Program-made: the position numbers and the translations under genes
From: DATCRE01 sp964235605
GTDB lineage: Bacteria > Bacteroidota > Bacteroidia > Cytophagales > Cyclobacteriaceae
NCBI GenBank assembly: GCA_964235605.1
Contig: CAXSCR010000085.1
Coordinates: forward strand, 1 to 13,369
Length of the DNA: 13,369 nucleotides
Reading direction: 5' to 3'
The notes under the pieces: generated by a model
What the model saw: the letters and a program-made list of their open reading frames with translations, nothing else
What the model was told of the DNA's origin: nothing
Database searches by the model: none
Part shown: positions 7,321-13,021 of the stretch, in pieces
How positions within the stretch are numbered: the first letter of the stretch is position 1
How the letters are laid out: each line of letters starts with the position of its first letter

Positions 7321-7896
7321 TTAATGGTTGTCTTTAAGACCGTCTTTTAATTGTTCGGCCATTTCTAAATGATGTTTCAAAGCTGCCAATTTACCTGTTG
7401 CCCAAGTTTTCAAATCAGCATCTTTGCCGTTCTCAGATTCTTTTTCGAATTTATTGATAGTTTCTTTGTGATTGTCTATCATTAAATTTACATAATCCTT
7501 ATCAAAATCCTCGCGTTTTTTTTGCGCAAAGTCATCATATGTTTTCTGTGCTTTTTCACTTAATGCAGCTGGGAGCGTAATAGCCTTTTGAGCTGCTGCT
7601 GATTTCAATTCATCATTAGCTGTTCCATGATCAGTCACCATAGTTTGAGCAAATGCCTTCACTTGAGCAGAGGTTGCATTAGTTAAAGCAAGCTGTCCAA
7701 GTTGAACTTCTAACATACCTTCATCTGCAACGTCAACCGCAAATTCAGTATCTTTCTCAATATTGGTGTCTTCAAACTTTTCTTCATTTTGCTCTTCAGC
7801 TACCTCTTTCGTATCCTCCTCTTTTTTGCTATTTCCGCAAGAAAAAGAGGTTAACAGTGCTGCTAGCATCAAAATATTCAGTGTTTTTTTAATCAT
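7321..7896 (-). CDS. DUF4142 lipoprotein (ferritin-like four-helix protein)
   Basis: This protein of 191 residues has a lipoprotein signal 'MIKKTLNILMLAALLTSFSC' with Cys20. A charged linker follows (21-50, many Lys and Glu; the early KKEED may act as an export signal toward the surface). From about 51 to 185 it matches DUF4142, a predicted four-helix ferritin-like bundle. Family-type segments are 'DEGMLEVQLGQLALTNATS' (58-76), 'VKAFAQTMVTDH' (79-90), 'YVNLMIDNHKETINKFEKE' (135-153) and 'LAALKHHLEMAEQL' (170-183). The His and Glu residues at E63, H90, H143 and H175/H176 are where such bundles often place metal or interhelix contacts, but metal binding is unproven. DUF4142 proteins are often stress or envelope associated. 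It is a single-gene unit with a terminator at 7272-7302. Confidence 0.93.
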   Translation of the reverse strand: MIKKTLNILMLAALLTSFSCGNSKKEEDTKEVAEEQNEEKFEDTNIEKDTEFAVDVADEGMLEVQLGQLALTNATSAQVKAFAQTMVTDHGTANDELKSAAAQKAITLPAALSEKAQKTYDDFAQKKREDFDKDYVNLMIDNHKETINKFEKESENGKDADLKTWATGKLAALKHHLEMAEQLKDGLKDNH

Positions 7897-8200
7897 AATT
7901 GGTTAGTTTTTTAAATTTTCTTTAAAGGTGTTTAAAAAACTATGCCACCAGCCGTTAAGCGGTCTCTTAGTTAGGCCTAGCAGTATTCATATTTGTTGGG
8001 AGAAATAAAGAGGACAGATTAAACTTTTTGCAATCTGCCGATTCACACTATTGATAAGGTTGGCTTATAAGCAGTATGAATAGAAATTAATCATATAAGC
8101 CTGAACAAATTTTATACTAAATGAGGAATAATGCAACAATGTTAAATTCCTATAGGCTCAAGGTGGAATGTGACCTCCTTAGCACAGTACATGCTAAGTA
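7897..8200. other. Intergenic region with stacked inverted repeats
   Basis: No gene lies in these 304 bases between two minus-strand genes. They hold a near-palindrome CCGTTAAGCGG (7952-7962), a hairpin with 6-base arms CAGATT/AATCTG (8015-8020 and 8032-8037), GGCTTATA/TATAAGCC arms (8062-8069 and 8094-8101), and a 7-base hairpin CTTAGCA/TGCTAAG (8178-8184 and 8192-8198) right after the stop of the DUF2383 gene. The region should contain the DUF4142 promoter; a TAGTTTTT resembling a -7 element reads leftward near 7934-7941, without a TTTG partner. None of the hairpins has a good T-run. Confidence 0.5.
8178..8198 (-). terminator. Weak hairpin at the 3' end of the DUF2383 gene
   Basis: A perfect 7-base stem (CTTAGCA 8178-8184, TGCTAAG 8192-8198) has a 7-base loop. 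It starts two bases beyond the stop codon at 8201-8203. There is no T-run, so it may protect the 3' end rather than terminate transcription. Confidence 0.35.
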
Positions 8201-8662
8201 TTAAGCCACTTGCAACGGAAAGAAGCTACTTTCTTTCAACGCCTTCAAGGTTAAACGCGCTTCTTCCAATTCATCAATTTGTTTTTGTAGATCAATAACT
8301 GTAGCAGATAATAATACATTTTCAACAAGCGCAGCTCTATAAATATTTAATGTTTCTTGCTCTACAAATTCACAATGTCCAAGTATGAATTTTTTTCCTC
8401 TCAGCTGAAATATACGTTTCAATCCGCTCCATGATTTTGCCGAGTTACCTTTATTAGCTTCACCGTAATTGGCATCATAAGCGGCTAGCCACTTATTTAA
8501 TTTCGCAATAAATTCTTGCGCTTGGACAGCATGATTTATTAAAACAAGCTTTCCATTGACTTCCTTTATGCCATCAGCTGCAGTCGTATAACGCTCGTAA
8601 CGTTTTGTGTTCGCAGAGATCAAGGAGGATAAGATATTAATTGCGTTGGGCGACTTTTTCAT
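8201..8662 (-). CDS. DUF2383-like (PA2169 family) four-helix protein
   Basis: From the Met at 8662 the protein is 153 residues long. The frame extends up to 8734 with earlier Met codons, but those 24 residues (MQNLITMSLLHWHRNYLMQY...) lie outside the family's usual start, so the shorter form is preferred. It begins 'MKKSPNAINILSSLISANTK' and is helical, with 'RYERYTTAADGIKEVN', 'FIAKLNKWLAAYDANYG', and then 'WSGLKRIFQLRGKKFILGHC' followed by EFVEQETLNIYRAAL. That last block (W..LK, then a CE..E helix) resembles DUF2383, a PA2169-type ferritin-like fold of unknown function. The C-terminus (about 120-146) is a coiled-coil-like helix. It has no signal peptide and should be cytoplasmic. It is divergent from the lipoprotein at 8829 and upstream of DUF4142 on the same strand. 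Confidence 0.75.
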   Translation of the reverse strand: MKKSPNAINILSSLISANTKRYERYTTAADGIKEVNGKLVLINHAVQAQEFIAKLNKWLAAYDANYGEANKGNSAKSWSGLKRIFQLRGKKFILGHCEFVEQETLNIYRAALVENVLLSATVIDLQKQIDELEEARLTLKALKESSFFPLQVA

Positions 8663-8782
8663 ATAACCGAGTTTGTATTGCATAAGGTAATTTCTATGCC
8701 AGTGCAAAAGGCTCATGGTTATAAGGTTTTGCATTCGTTTTACTATAAAATGTAGAATTAATTACACTTCTAACCATCCGAA

Positions 8783-8794
8783 TTTGAATTCAAA
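8783..8794. promoter_or_regulatory. Perfect 12-base palindrome in a divergent promoter region
   Basis: TTTGAATTCAAA is a perfect palindrome lying between the DUF2383-like gene (minus) and the lipoprotein gene at 8829 (plus). It could be an operator. It also offers a TTTG on each strand, but no -7 element lies at the standard 19-21 base spacing. A -7-like TACCTTTT is at 8798-8805. Confidence 0.3.
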
Positions 8795-8828
8795 AGTTAC
8801 CTTTTGTGGATAGCCAGCAATTTACAGC

Positions 8829-9758
8829 ATGATTACCCGACATATTCATTACTTTATATTGGGAGTTGTAGCGTATTGCCTGACATCATGCAACAAGCTA
8901 GAAGAACTCACTCAAAATCCCGAAACCAGCACGTTGCAGCAAGGGTTTCAAACATCAGCCGCAATTGGGTATTGTGCGTCTCTAGCCGCAGCCGCCTTTA
9001 AAGGGGAACAATTATCTGAAAACGTATCATTCACCTCCAATATCCGATCAGGGTATGCTGGCTCAGGCATTTTACATGTTCAAATTTCAGAGAATAACCC
9101 ATTGCCATTCAATAAATCAACGGGCGACATTTACATTGTCGGTCTTTGGAATGGGAAAAGCGGTGTAATCTCAATAATCTTCGCAGATATAAATATTATT
9201 ACATCAACATATAAACTTTCCGGAATACATACTGTACCCATAATGGAAAATGAGAATGGCGAGATTGTAACACTTTTCGCAGACCAAGATATCGTTACAG
9301 GAGAGGGCTCTGATACGCTAGTAGACCTTAGTCTTTCACAAGGAAAATTTAGTATTGAACTTGCTCGTTTAGACGCCAATAGACCTACAGATTTTTTTGT
9401 GGCCATAAAACAAAACGTATGGTTCATAACAATCGATCAAATGAACAGCATTGCTGATGTATATGATGATGTTTACAGCGTTACTGGTGGTGGACAAATA
9501 GTTGAAGTTAGAAGCCAGTCTGGTGGCGTTCTCTATCATGCTATGATTGATGCTGAATTTTCACCAAATAACTGCACAGTGAATCCCACTGAGGGGACAG
9601 CCTTCGTACAAAATATTAAAGCTTCTGGGTCGTTAGTAGATTTAGGAAATCTTACCCTTCAATTTCATAATGAATGTGATGGGGGTGCTGATGTTATGAT
9701 CGCAACCGGCAAATATGTAGGATCTAATGGCAGGAACATATCTTTAAATTGGAATTAA
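8829..9758 (+). CDS. Orphan lipoprotein, unknown function
   Basis: This protein of 309 residues has a lipoprotein signal 'MITRHIHYFILGVVAYCLTS' followed by Cys21. The next residues, NKLEELTQ, include an acidic pair near the Cys that may direct surface export. The mature part is beta-rich, with blocks such as 'GDIYIVGLWNGKSGVISIIF' (99-118), 'SLSQGKFSIELARLDANRP' and 'CTVNPTEGTAFVQNIKASGS'. It ends 'LTLQFHNECDGGADVMIATG' plus KYVGSNGRNISLNWN, with one Cys in the 'NECDG' block. I do not recognise a named domain and see no catalytic motif. The start at 8829 is the only one giving the signal peptide. The stop codon lies inside the open stretch of the FecR fragment that begins at 9748, so foreign sequence appears to be joined directly to the gene's end. 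Confidence 0.8.
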   Translation: MITRHIHYFILGVVAYCLTSCNKLEELTQNPETSTLQQGFQTSAAIGYCASLAAAAFKGEQLSENVSFTSNIRSGYAGSGILHVQISENNPLPFNKSTGDIYIVGLWNGKSGVISIIFADINIITSTYKLSGIHTVPIMENENGEIVTLFADQDIVTGEGSDTLVDLSLSQGKFSIELARLDANRPTDFFVAIKQNVWFITIDQMNSIADVYDDVYSVTGGGQIVEVRSQSGGVLYHAMIDAEFSPNNCTVNPTEGTAFVQNIKASGSLVDLGNLTLQFHNECDGGADVMIATGKYVGSNGRNISLNWN

Positions 9759-9948
9759 TATCGTTCAAGTTCCTGTACCCTTGCCTGACGGATCGCAAGT
9801 AATTCTAAATAGAAATTCACAACTATCTTATACTGCTAAATTTGGTAATGATAAAAGAAAGGCGGTATTACACGTGCTTGAAACTACACTCACCTTGACT
9901 TATAAAACAACCGGTAGTCAAATAGAAATTCTAAGCGCCGGATGCTAA
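9748..9948 (+). pseudogene. FecR anti-sigma factor fragment
   Basis: An open frame from just after a TAA (9745-9747) to TAA 9946-9948 reads 'VQVPVPLPDGSQVILNRNSQ', then LSYTAKFGNDKRKAVLHVLE. This matches the core of the FecR domain (LPDGSxVxLNxxSxLxYxxxF...RxVxLxGE), the periplasmic part of Bacteroidota anti-sigma regulators that pass a signal from a TonB receptor to an ECF sigma factor. There is no start codon, no N-terminal cytoplasmic segment and no membrane helix. After the LHVLE the expected 'GEAYFEV' continuation is lost and the frame ends 27 residues later. It overlaps the 3' end of the lipoprotein gene by 11 bases in another frame, so it is a truncated relic. Confidence 0.7.
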
Positions 9949-9957
9949 TCCACCTTA

Positions 9958-10182
9958 ATGCCTAAGGAAAAAGCCATTCTTTTGGAGCCTCTTGTTATTG
10001 GCATATATTTTCTTTCTTTAATGCATCAGCTCAAAAATACAAAACAGATATAAAGATATCGATATAGGCAAACGGTATATCTTTAACGGAAACATTGGAA
10101 ATGATTGCAAAGAAAAGTGGCATACCTTCTCTTTACGATCCAAAAAAAATACCTGCTTCACAAAAGGTGAATTACACAGCAG
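9958..10182 (+). pseudogene. Broken gene start: signal peptide plus STN domain
   Basis: From ATG 9958 the frame gives 'MPKEKAILLEPLVIGIYFLS'. A shift near 10018 continues as NASAQ, so the undamaged product would have a signal peptide ending near A-S-A-Q. The second frame runs 'KYKTDIKISI', hits TAG at 10065-10067, and goes on as 'ANGISLTETLEMIAKKSGIP' and then SLYDPKKIPASQKVNYTA. This resembles the STN (secretin and TonB N-terminus) domain found at the start of FecR-regulated TonB/SusC receptors. At least one frameshift and one nonsense codon are present. Together with the FecR fragment just upstream, it suggests the ruin of an ECF sigma/FecR/TonB-receptor system. The receptor plug and barrel are not recognisable downstream. 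Confidence 0.6.
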
Positions 10183-10603
10183 TTAGATGTGTTTGGAAAC
10201 AGCAACCATCCCAATGCCATTTTATTCTCTGGCAATGTTGGATTCAATTGAGACTTCGTAGCATCAGGAAATGATCCGAAGAACATTGCTGTGGCAGAGG
10301 TAGCTTACCTCCATCTACGCTTAGCAGTGATGACCGCGATGTGTTATTAAAAGATTATTCAATAAAAAATGTACTTACGAATGAGATCACAGCTGTGTGG
10401 CCTGAAATAGATCAAGATTTATTATCAAGCTATTTATCAGCAACAGTTGCCCCTGGATATTTCAATTCGAACGGATTATATCAGGTGCAGAATCCCAGGC
10501 TCTGATTGGAATGTACTTGCTTCGAGGTTAGAAAGCTTAAGCCCTTATAATCCAAAAATCGGTAAGCGAACTTGAAGTAACGTTTAAGACCATTAACCAA
10601 TAA
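10183..10603 (+). pseudogene. Multiply frameshifted unidentified gene
   Basis: Consecutive short frames read like one protein. The first is 'LDVFGNSNHPNAILFSGNVG' with FN, a TGA at 10249, then 'DFVASGNDPKNIAVA' in the same frame. A shift near 10293 gives 'GRGSLPPSTLSSDDRDVLLK', 'DYSIKNVLTNEITAVWPEID' and 'QDLLSSYLSATVAPGYFNSN'. A further shift near 10480-10500 gives 'GSDWNVLASRLESLSPYNPK', and a last shift gives 'SVSELEVTFKTINQ' with TAA at 10601-10603. I do not recognise the product. It may be the rest of the STN-containing gene after an internal deletion, or a separate gene. Low-complexity or random sequence is unlikely given the coherent reading. At least three frame changes and one stop are needed, so it cannot be functional as shown. 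Confidence 0.55.
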
Positions 10604-10639
10604 GTAATACTAAACGCCAGAGGTTTTTTTTATATAATT

Positions 10640-10647
10640 TACCTTTG
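10640..10647 (+). promoter_or_regulatory. Bacteroidota -7 element (TACCTTTG)
   Basis: TACCTTTG is a perfect match to TAnnTTTG. It ends one base before the ATG at 10649, so transcription would begin after that codon and the real start of the short-chain dehydrogenase must be downstream, at 10709. No TTTG lies at the -33 position. Confidence 0.55.
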
Positions 10648-10708
10648 AATGCATCTTGTTGAATCTAAACGAATAGCTTTACAACATATAAGTAAAGTTG
10701 TTATCGTT

Positions 10709-11422
10709 ATGAAAATAGAAGATAAAGTAGTTCTTATAACAGGAGGCAGTAAAGGCATAGGTTATGGAATCGCGGAAGCATTAATTAACCTCGGAGCAAA
10801 AGTTGCTATAACGAGCAGGTCACAAAAATCTGCCGATACTGCAGCTGTTCAACTTAACAAGATTGGAAAGGGCGAAGCTGTGGGAATGATGGCTGACGTT
10901 CGTCATGCTGATGATCAACAAAAAGTTGTCGATAACATAATAAAAAAATGGGGTAAACTTGATGTGCTCGTAGCGAATGCAGGCGTAGGTTATTTTGGTT
11001 CGATTGAAACACTAACAATAGAACAATGGCAAGAAACTATCGATACGAATTTAACTGGTGTTTTCTATAGTATAAAAGCTTCAGTAGAAGCATTAAAGAA
11101 AACAAGTGGATACATAATTACTATGGCAAGCTTAGCAGGAACAAACTTTTTTGCAGGAGGCTCAGCATACAATGCCAGTAAATTCGGACTTGTAGGTTTT
11201 ACGCAAGCCGCAATGTTAGACCTGAGAAATTATGGCATTAAGGTAATAACGATTATGCCTGGATCAGTCGCCACAAATTTCTCGGGACATGAGGCTAGTC
11301 CACAAGATGCATGGAAGATTCAACCTGAAGACATAGGTCAAATGGTAATTGATATTCTTAAAATGAATCCGAGAACATTGCCTAGCAAAATAGAGGTAAG
11401 ACCTAGTATGCCGGTCAAATAG
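10709..11422 (+). CDS. Short-chain dehydrogenase/reductase (SDR, classical)
   Basis: This oxidoreductase of 237 residues has a Rossmann fold. It shows the cofactor motif 'TGGSKGIG' (11-18), NAG (90-92), the structural Asn at N114 in 'IDTNLTG', and the catalytic Ser141, Tyr154 and Lys158 ('SAYNASK'). A 'PGSV' block follows at 184-187. The basic R37 in 'ITSRS' after strand 2 favours NADP(H). The nearest common families are 3-oxoacyl-ACP reductase-like and 3-ketoacyl or sugar reductases; the substrate cannot be told. The longer frame from 10649 is rejected because a perfect -7 promoter element ends at 10647 and its extra 20 residues have no SDR counterpart. It is a single-gene unit between two decayed regions, yet itself undamaged. 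Confidence 0.93.
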   Translation: MKIEDKVVLITGGSKGIGYGIAEALINLGAKVAITSRSQKSADTAAVQLNKIGKGEAVGMMADVRHADDQQKVVDNIIKKWGKLDVLVANAGVGYFGSIETLTIEQWQETIDTNLTGVFYSIKASVEALKKTSGYIITMASLAGTNFFAGGSAYNASKFGLVGFTQAAMLDLRNYGIKVITIMPGSVATNFSGHEASPQDAWKIQPEDIGQMVIDILKMNPRTLPSKIEVRPSMPVK

Positions 11423-11748
11423 TAGGTAAATTGTGTGGATGTGGAGTTATTGTTACCACGCCATCAAAGTTAGCATATTGTGTTTAAAAATTTATTAAGA
11501 AAGTCTAAGTTGGGACTTTTAGAATCTTGAACATGCTTAACTATTACAGGTTAAACCACTCCGCGGATTAGTGGACGGATCAATTCCTTTCTACAAATTA
11601 TTTACCTTTTTTGATAAGTTACCCTAAAGGCCTGTTTTCGAAATTCATGTAGCCAGTTGTTATTTCGCATACATTGTTCAGTAGTCATCCCCTTTAATCT
11701 TTTCACTTATTAAATCGTAGGTTGACCCGAAAGACACAAGCAATATGA
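11423..11748. other. Non-coding or decayed stretch downstream of the SDR gene
   Basis: A weak hairpin AAAGTC/GACTTT (11500-11505 and 11514-11519, four T) may end the SDR transcript. A CCACT/AGTGG hairpin (11556-11560 and 11570-11574) encloses TCCGCGGA. On the minus strand, a 34-codon frame from a GTG at 11706 to the stop at 11602 reads 'RLKGMTTEQCMRNNNWLHEF' then RKQAFRVTYQKR. It is basic and somewhat protein-like, but its family is unknown and it may be a relic. Nothing else is supported. Confidence 0.4.
11500..11520 (+). terminator. Weak terminator after the SDR gene
   Basis: A six-base stem AAAGTC/GACTTT, extended by a T-G wobble pair, ends in only four T residues. It lies 77 bases past the SDR stop codon. 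Confidence 0.4.
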
Positions 11749-12309
11749 TTATTCAGTGTCAAAAAACCATTTTGAAACCTGATCGCCAACTGTATCTAGT
11801 CCGATGCGTTTCATTCTATTGGCGGTGACCTTACCAACGCCAAAAAATTTTTAAACGGTAATTTCTCCATAAAATTCTCGATGCGAGATGGGCCAATAAA
11901 AGTCAAACCATCTGGTTTATTTATCCCCTTGATGAAGCTTATCTGGATGTTACGCAGGATAAATTACAAATTGGCTAGCGGCTCGATAAGGTCTGTGTAG
12001 CGTAGGAAGATATTTCGTATTCTATTAGACACTTCCTTATAAACAACAAATCTAGGTTGATAAAAATGACCTGCTTACAAATTTGAACTGCTTTTTTAGA
12101 AGACATTGCAGAGCGAATTCCAAATTTTCTGGGCTCATAACTAGCTGCAGCAACTCGCCTCCCTGCCAATTGGCGAACCGCTTACTACAATTGGCTTCCG
12201 TTTATAGAGCGGATTGTCACGCTGTTCTATAGAAGCATAAAAAGCATCCATATCTATATGAATAATCTTTTCGAAATCTATTCTGCGTATATCCCAAAGA
12301 CTCAGCCAT
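11749..12309 (-). pseudogene. dinB: Scrambled DNA polymerase IV gene (dinB) remnant
   Basis: The minus strand from ATG 12309 reads 'MAESLGYTQNRFRK', shifts frame near 12267, then gives 'IIHIDMDAFYASIEQRDNP' (the metal-binding D-M-D and the steric-gate F-Y region of Y-family polymerases). It continues, after shifts, 'VAAASYEPRKFGIRSAMSSK' (from 12154), 'FYQPRFVVYKEVSNRIR' and 'YTDLIEPL' (to 11976). The expected next motif, 'LDEAYLDVTQDKLQIG', is instead found on the plus strand at 11928-11975, so this piece has been inverted. The minus strand resumes with 'INKPDGLTFIGPSRIENF' (from 11924), with the part between missing. A lost T then shifts the frame at 11842-11847 before 'FGVGKVTANRMKRIGLDT', the helix-hairpin-helix region. 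It ends near 11749 without the little-finger domain. Full-length Pol IV is about 350-360 residues; no functional product is possible. Confidence 0.88.
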
Positions 12310-12440
12310 GTCAATCTCCCAAACAACGCTAGATAAATATAATAACTTTATGAAAGTGATAATACATCTTTTAATTTGTCACTCCATTTGACTTTAAGCA
12401 CGAATAGGGAAATATCAAATAAACAAAAAAAATTCAAAGT

Positions 12441-12944
12441 ATGAGTACGAGTAATAACATGAGAATTTACCACAGATATTTAGGCTATTTCTTAGCAGGC
12501 ATTATGGCGGTGTATTCTATAAGTGGCGTTATCCTGATTTTCAGGGAGACTGATTTTTTAAAAAAAGAAAACCTAATTGAAAAGCAATTAAAGCCCAATA
12601 TTAAAAACGATGAACTTGGCAGAGAACTGAGAATACGCGACTTAAAAATTGAAAAAGAAGAAGGTGATATAATTAGTTTCAAACAAGGCACGTATAACAA
12701 ATCAACTGGCAGCGCAAAATACACTGCTAAGGAGTTGCCTTATGTCATCGAAAGGCTTACAAAGCTACATAAAGCAAGTACCAAACATCCATTGTTTTTT
12801 CTGAATGTATTTTTCGGTATTTCCTTATTATTTTTTGTTGTCTCAGCCTTTTGGATGTTCCTTCCAAATACTACAGTCTTTAAGAAAGGCTTATACTTTA
12901 CTTTAGCAGGTGTAGTTTTAACACTGATTCTCATTTTTATCTGA
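12441..12944 (+). CDS. PepSY-associated membrane protein
   Basis: This protein of 167 residues has three membrane segments, at about 13-34 ('LGYFLAGIMAVYSISGVILI'), 118-142 and 150-167. The start 'MRIYHRYLGYF' with the later 'YSISGVILIF' fits PepSY_TM-type proteins (R-x-x-H-R-x-L-G ... S-G), which occur alone or next to iron uptake and flavin/heme reductase systems. Residues 35-117 form the extracytoplasmic part, and H110 and H116 in 'LTKLHKASTKHP' are typical family histidines. The usual full-size members are longer (over 300 residues), so this is a short version. Start codons at 12441 and at the Met 7 residues later are both possible. Its substrate or partner is unknown, and no iron-uptake gene is adjacent in the window. 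A strong terminator follows. Confidence 0.83.
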   Translation: MSTSNNMRIYHRYLGYFLAGIMAVYSISGVILIFRETDFLKKENLIEKQLKPNIKNDELGRELRIRDLKIEKEEGDIISFKQGTYNKSTGSAKYTAKELPYVIERLTKLHKASTKHPLFFLNVFFGISLLFFVVSAFWMFLPNTTVFKKGLYFTLAGVVLTLILIFI

Positions 12945-12986
12945 GATAATTTCAGGTCAAATTCATGTTGGTCTAACTTTAGACTT

Positions 12987-13021
12987 AAAGGCTGAAATTG
13001 AAATGATTTCAGCCTTTTTTT
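12987..13021 (+). terminator. Strong rho-independent terminator
   Basis: AAAGGCTGAAAT (12987-12998) pairs with ATTTCAGCCTTT (13006-13017) around a 7-base loop and ends in a T-run to 13021. Just before it, GTCTAA-CT-TTAGAC (12971-12984) is a separate perfect 6-base hairpin. It ends the PepSY gene's transcript. Confidence 0.92.

Noticed and set aside
9131..9427. 98-codon minus-strand frame, and the plus-strand frame at 8804-9001
   Set aside because: Both are shadows of the lipoprotein gene at 8829-9758, which has a clear signal peptide.
10649..10708. N-terminal 20-residue extension of the SDR gene
   Set aside because: A perfect -7 promoter element ends at 10647, and the extension has no counterpart in SDR proteins.
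11928..11978. Plus-strand frame 'LDEAYLDVTQDKLQIG' as a separate gene or a second dinB copy
   Set aside because: It ends at a TAG after 16 codons, has no flanking plus-strand dinB sequence, and exactly fills the gap in the minus-strand remnant, so it is an inverted piece.
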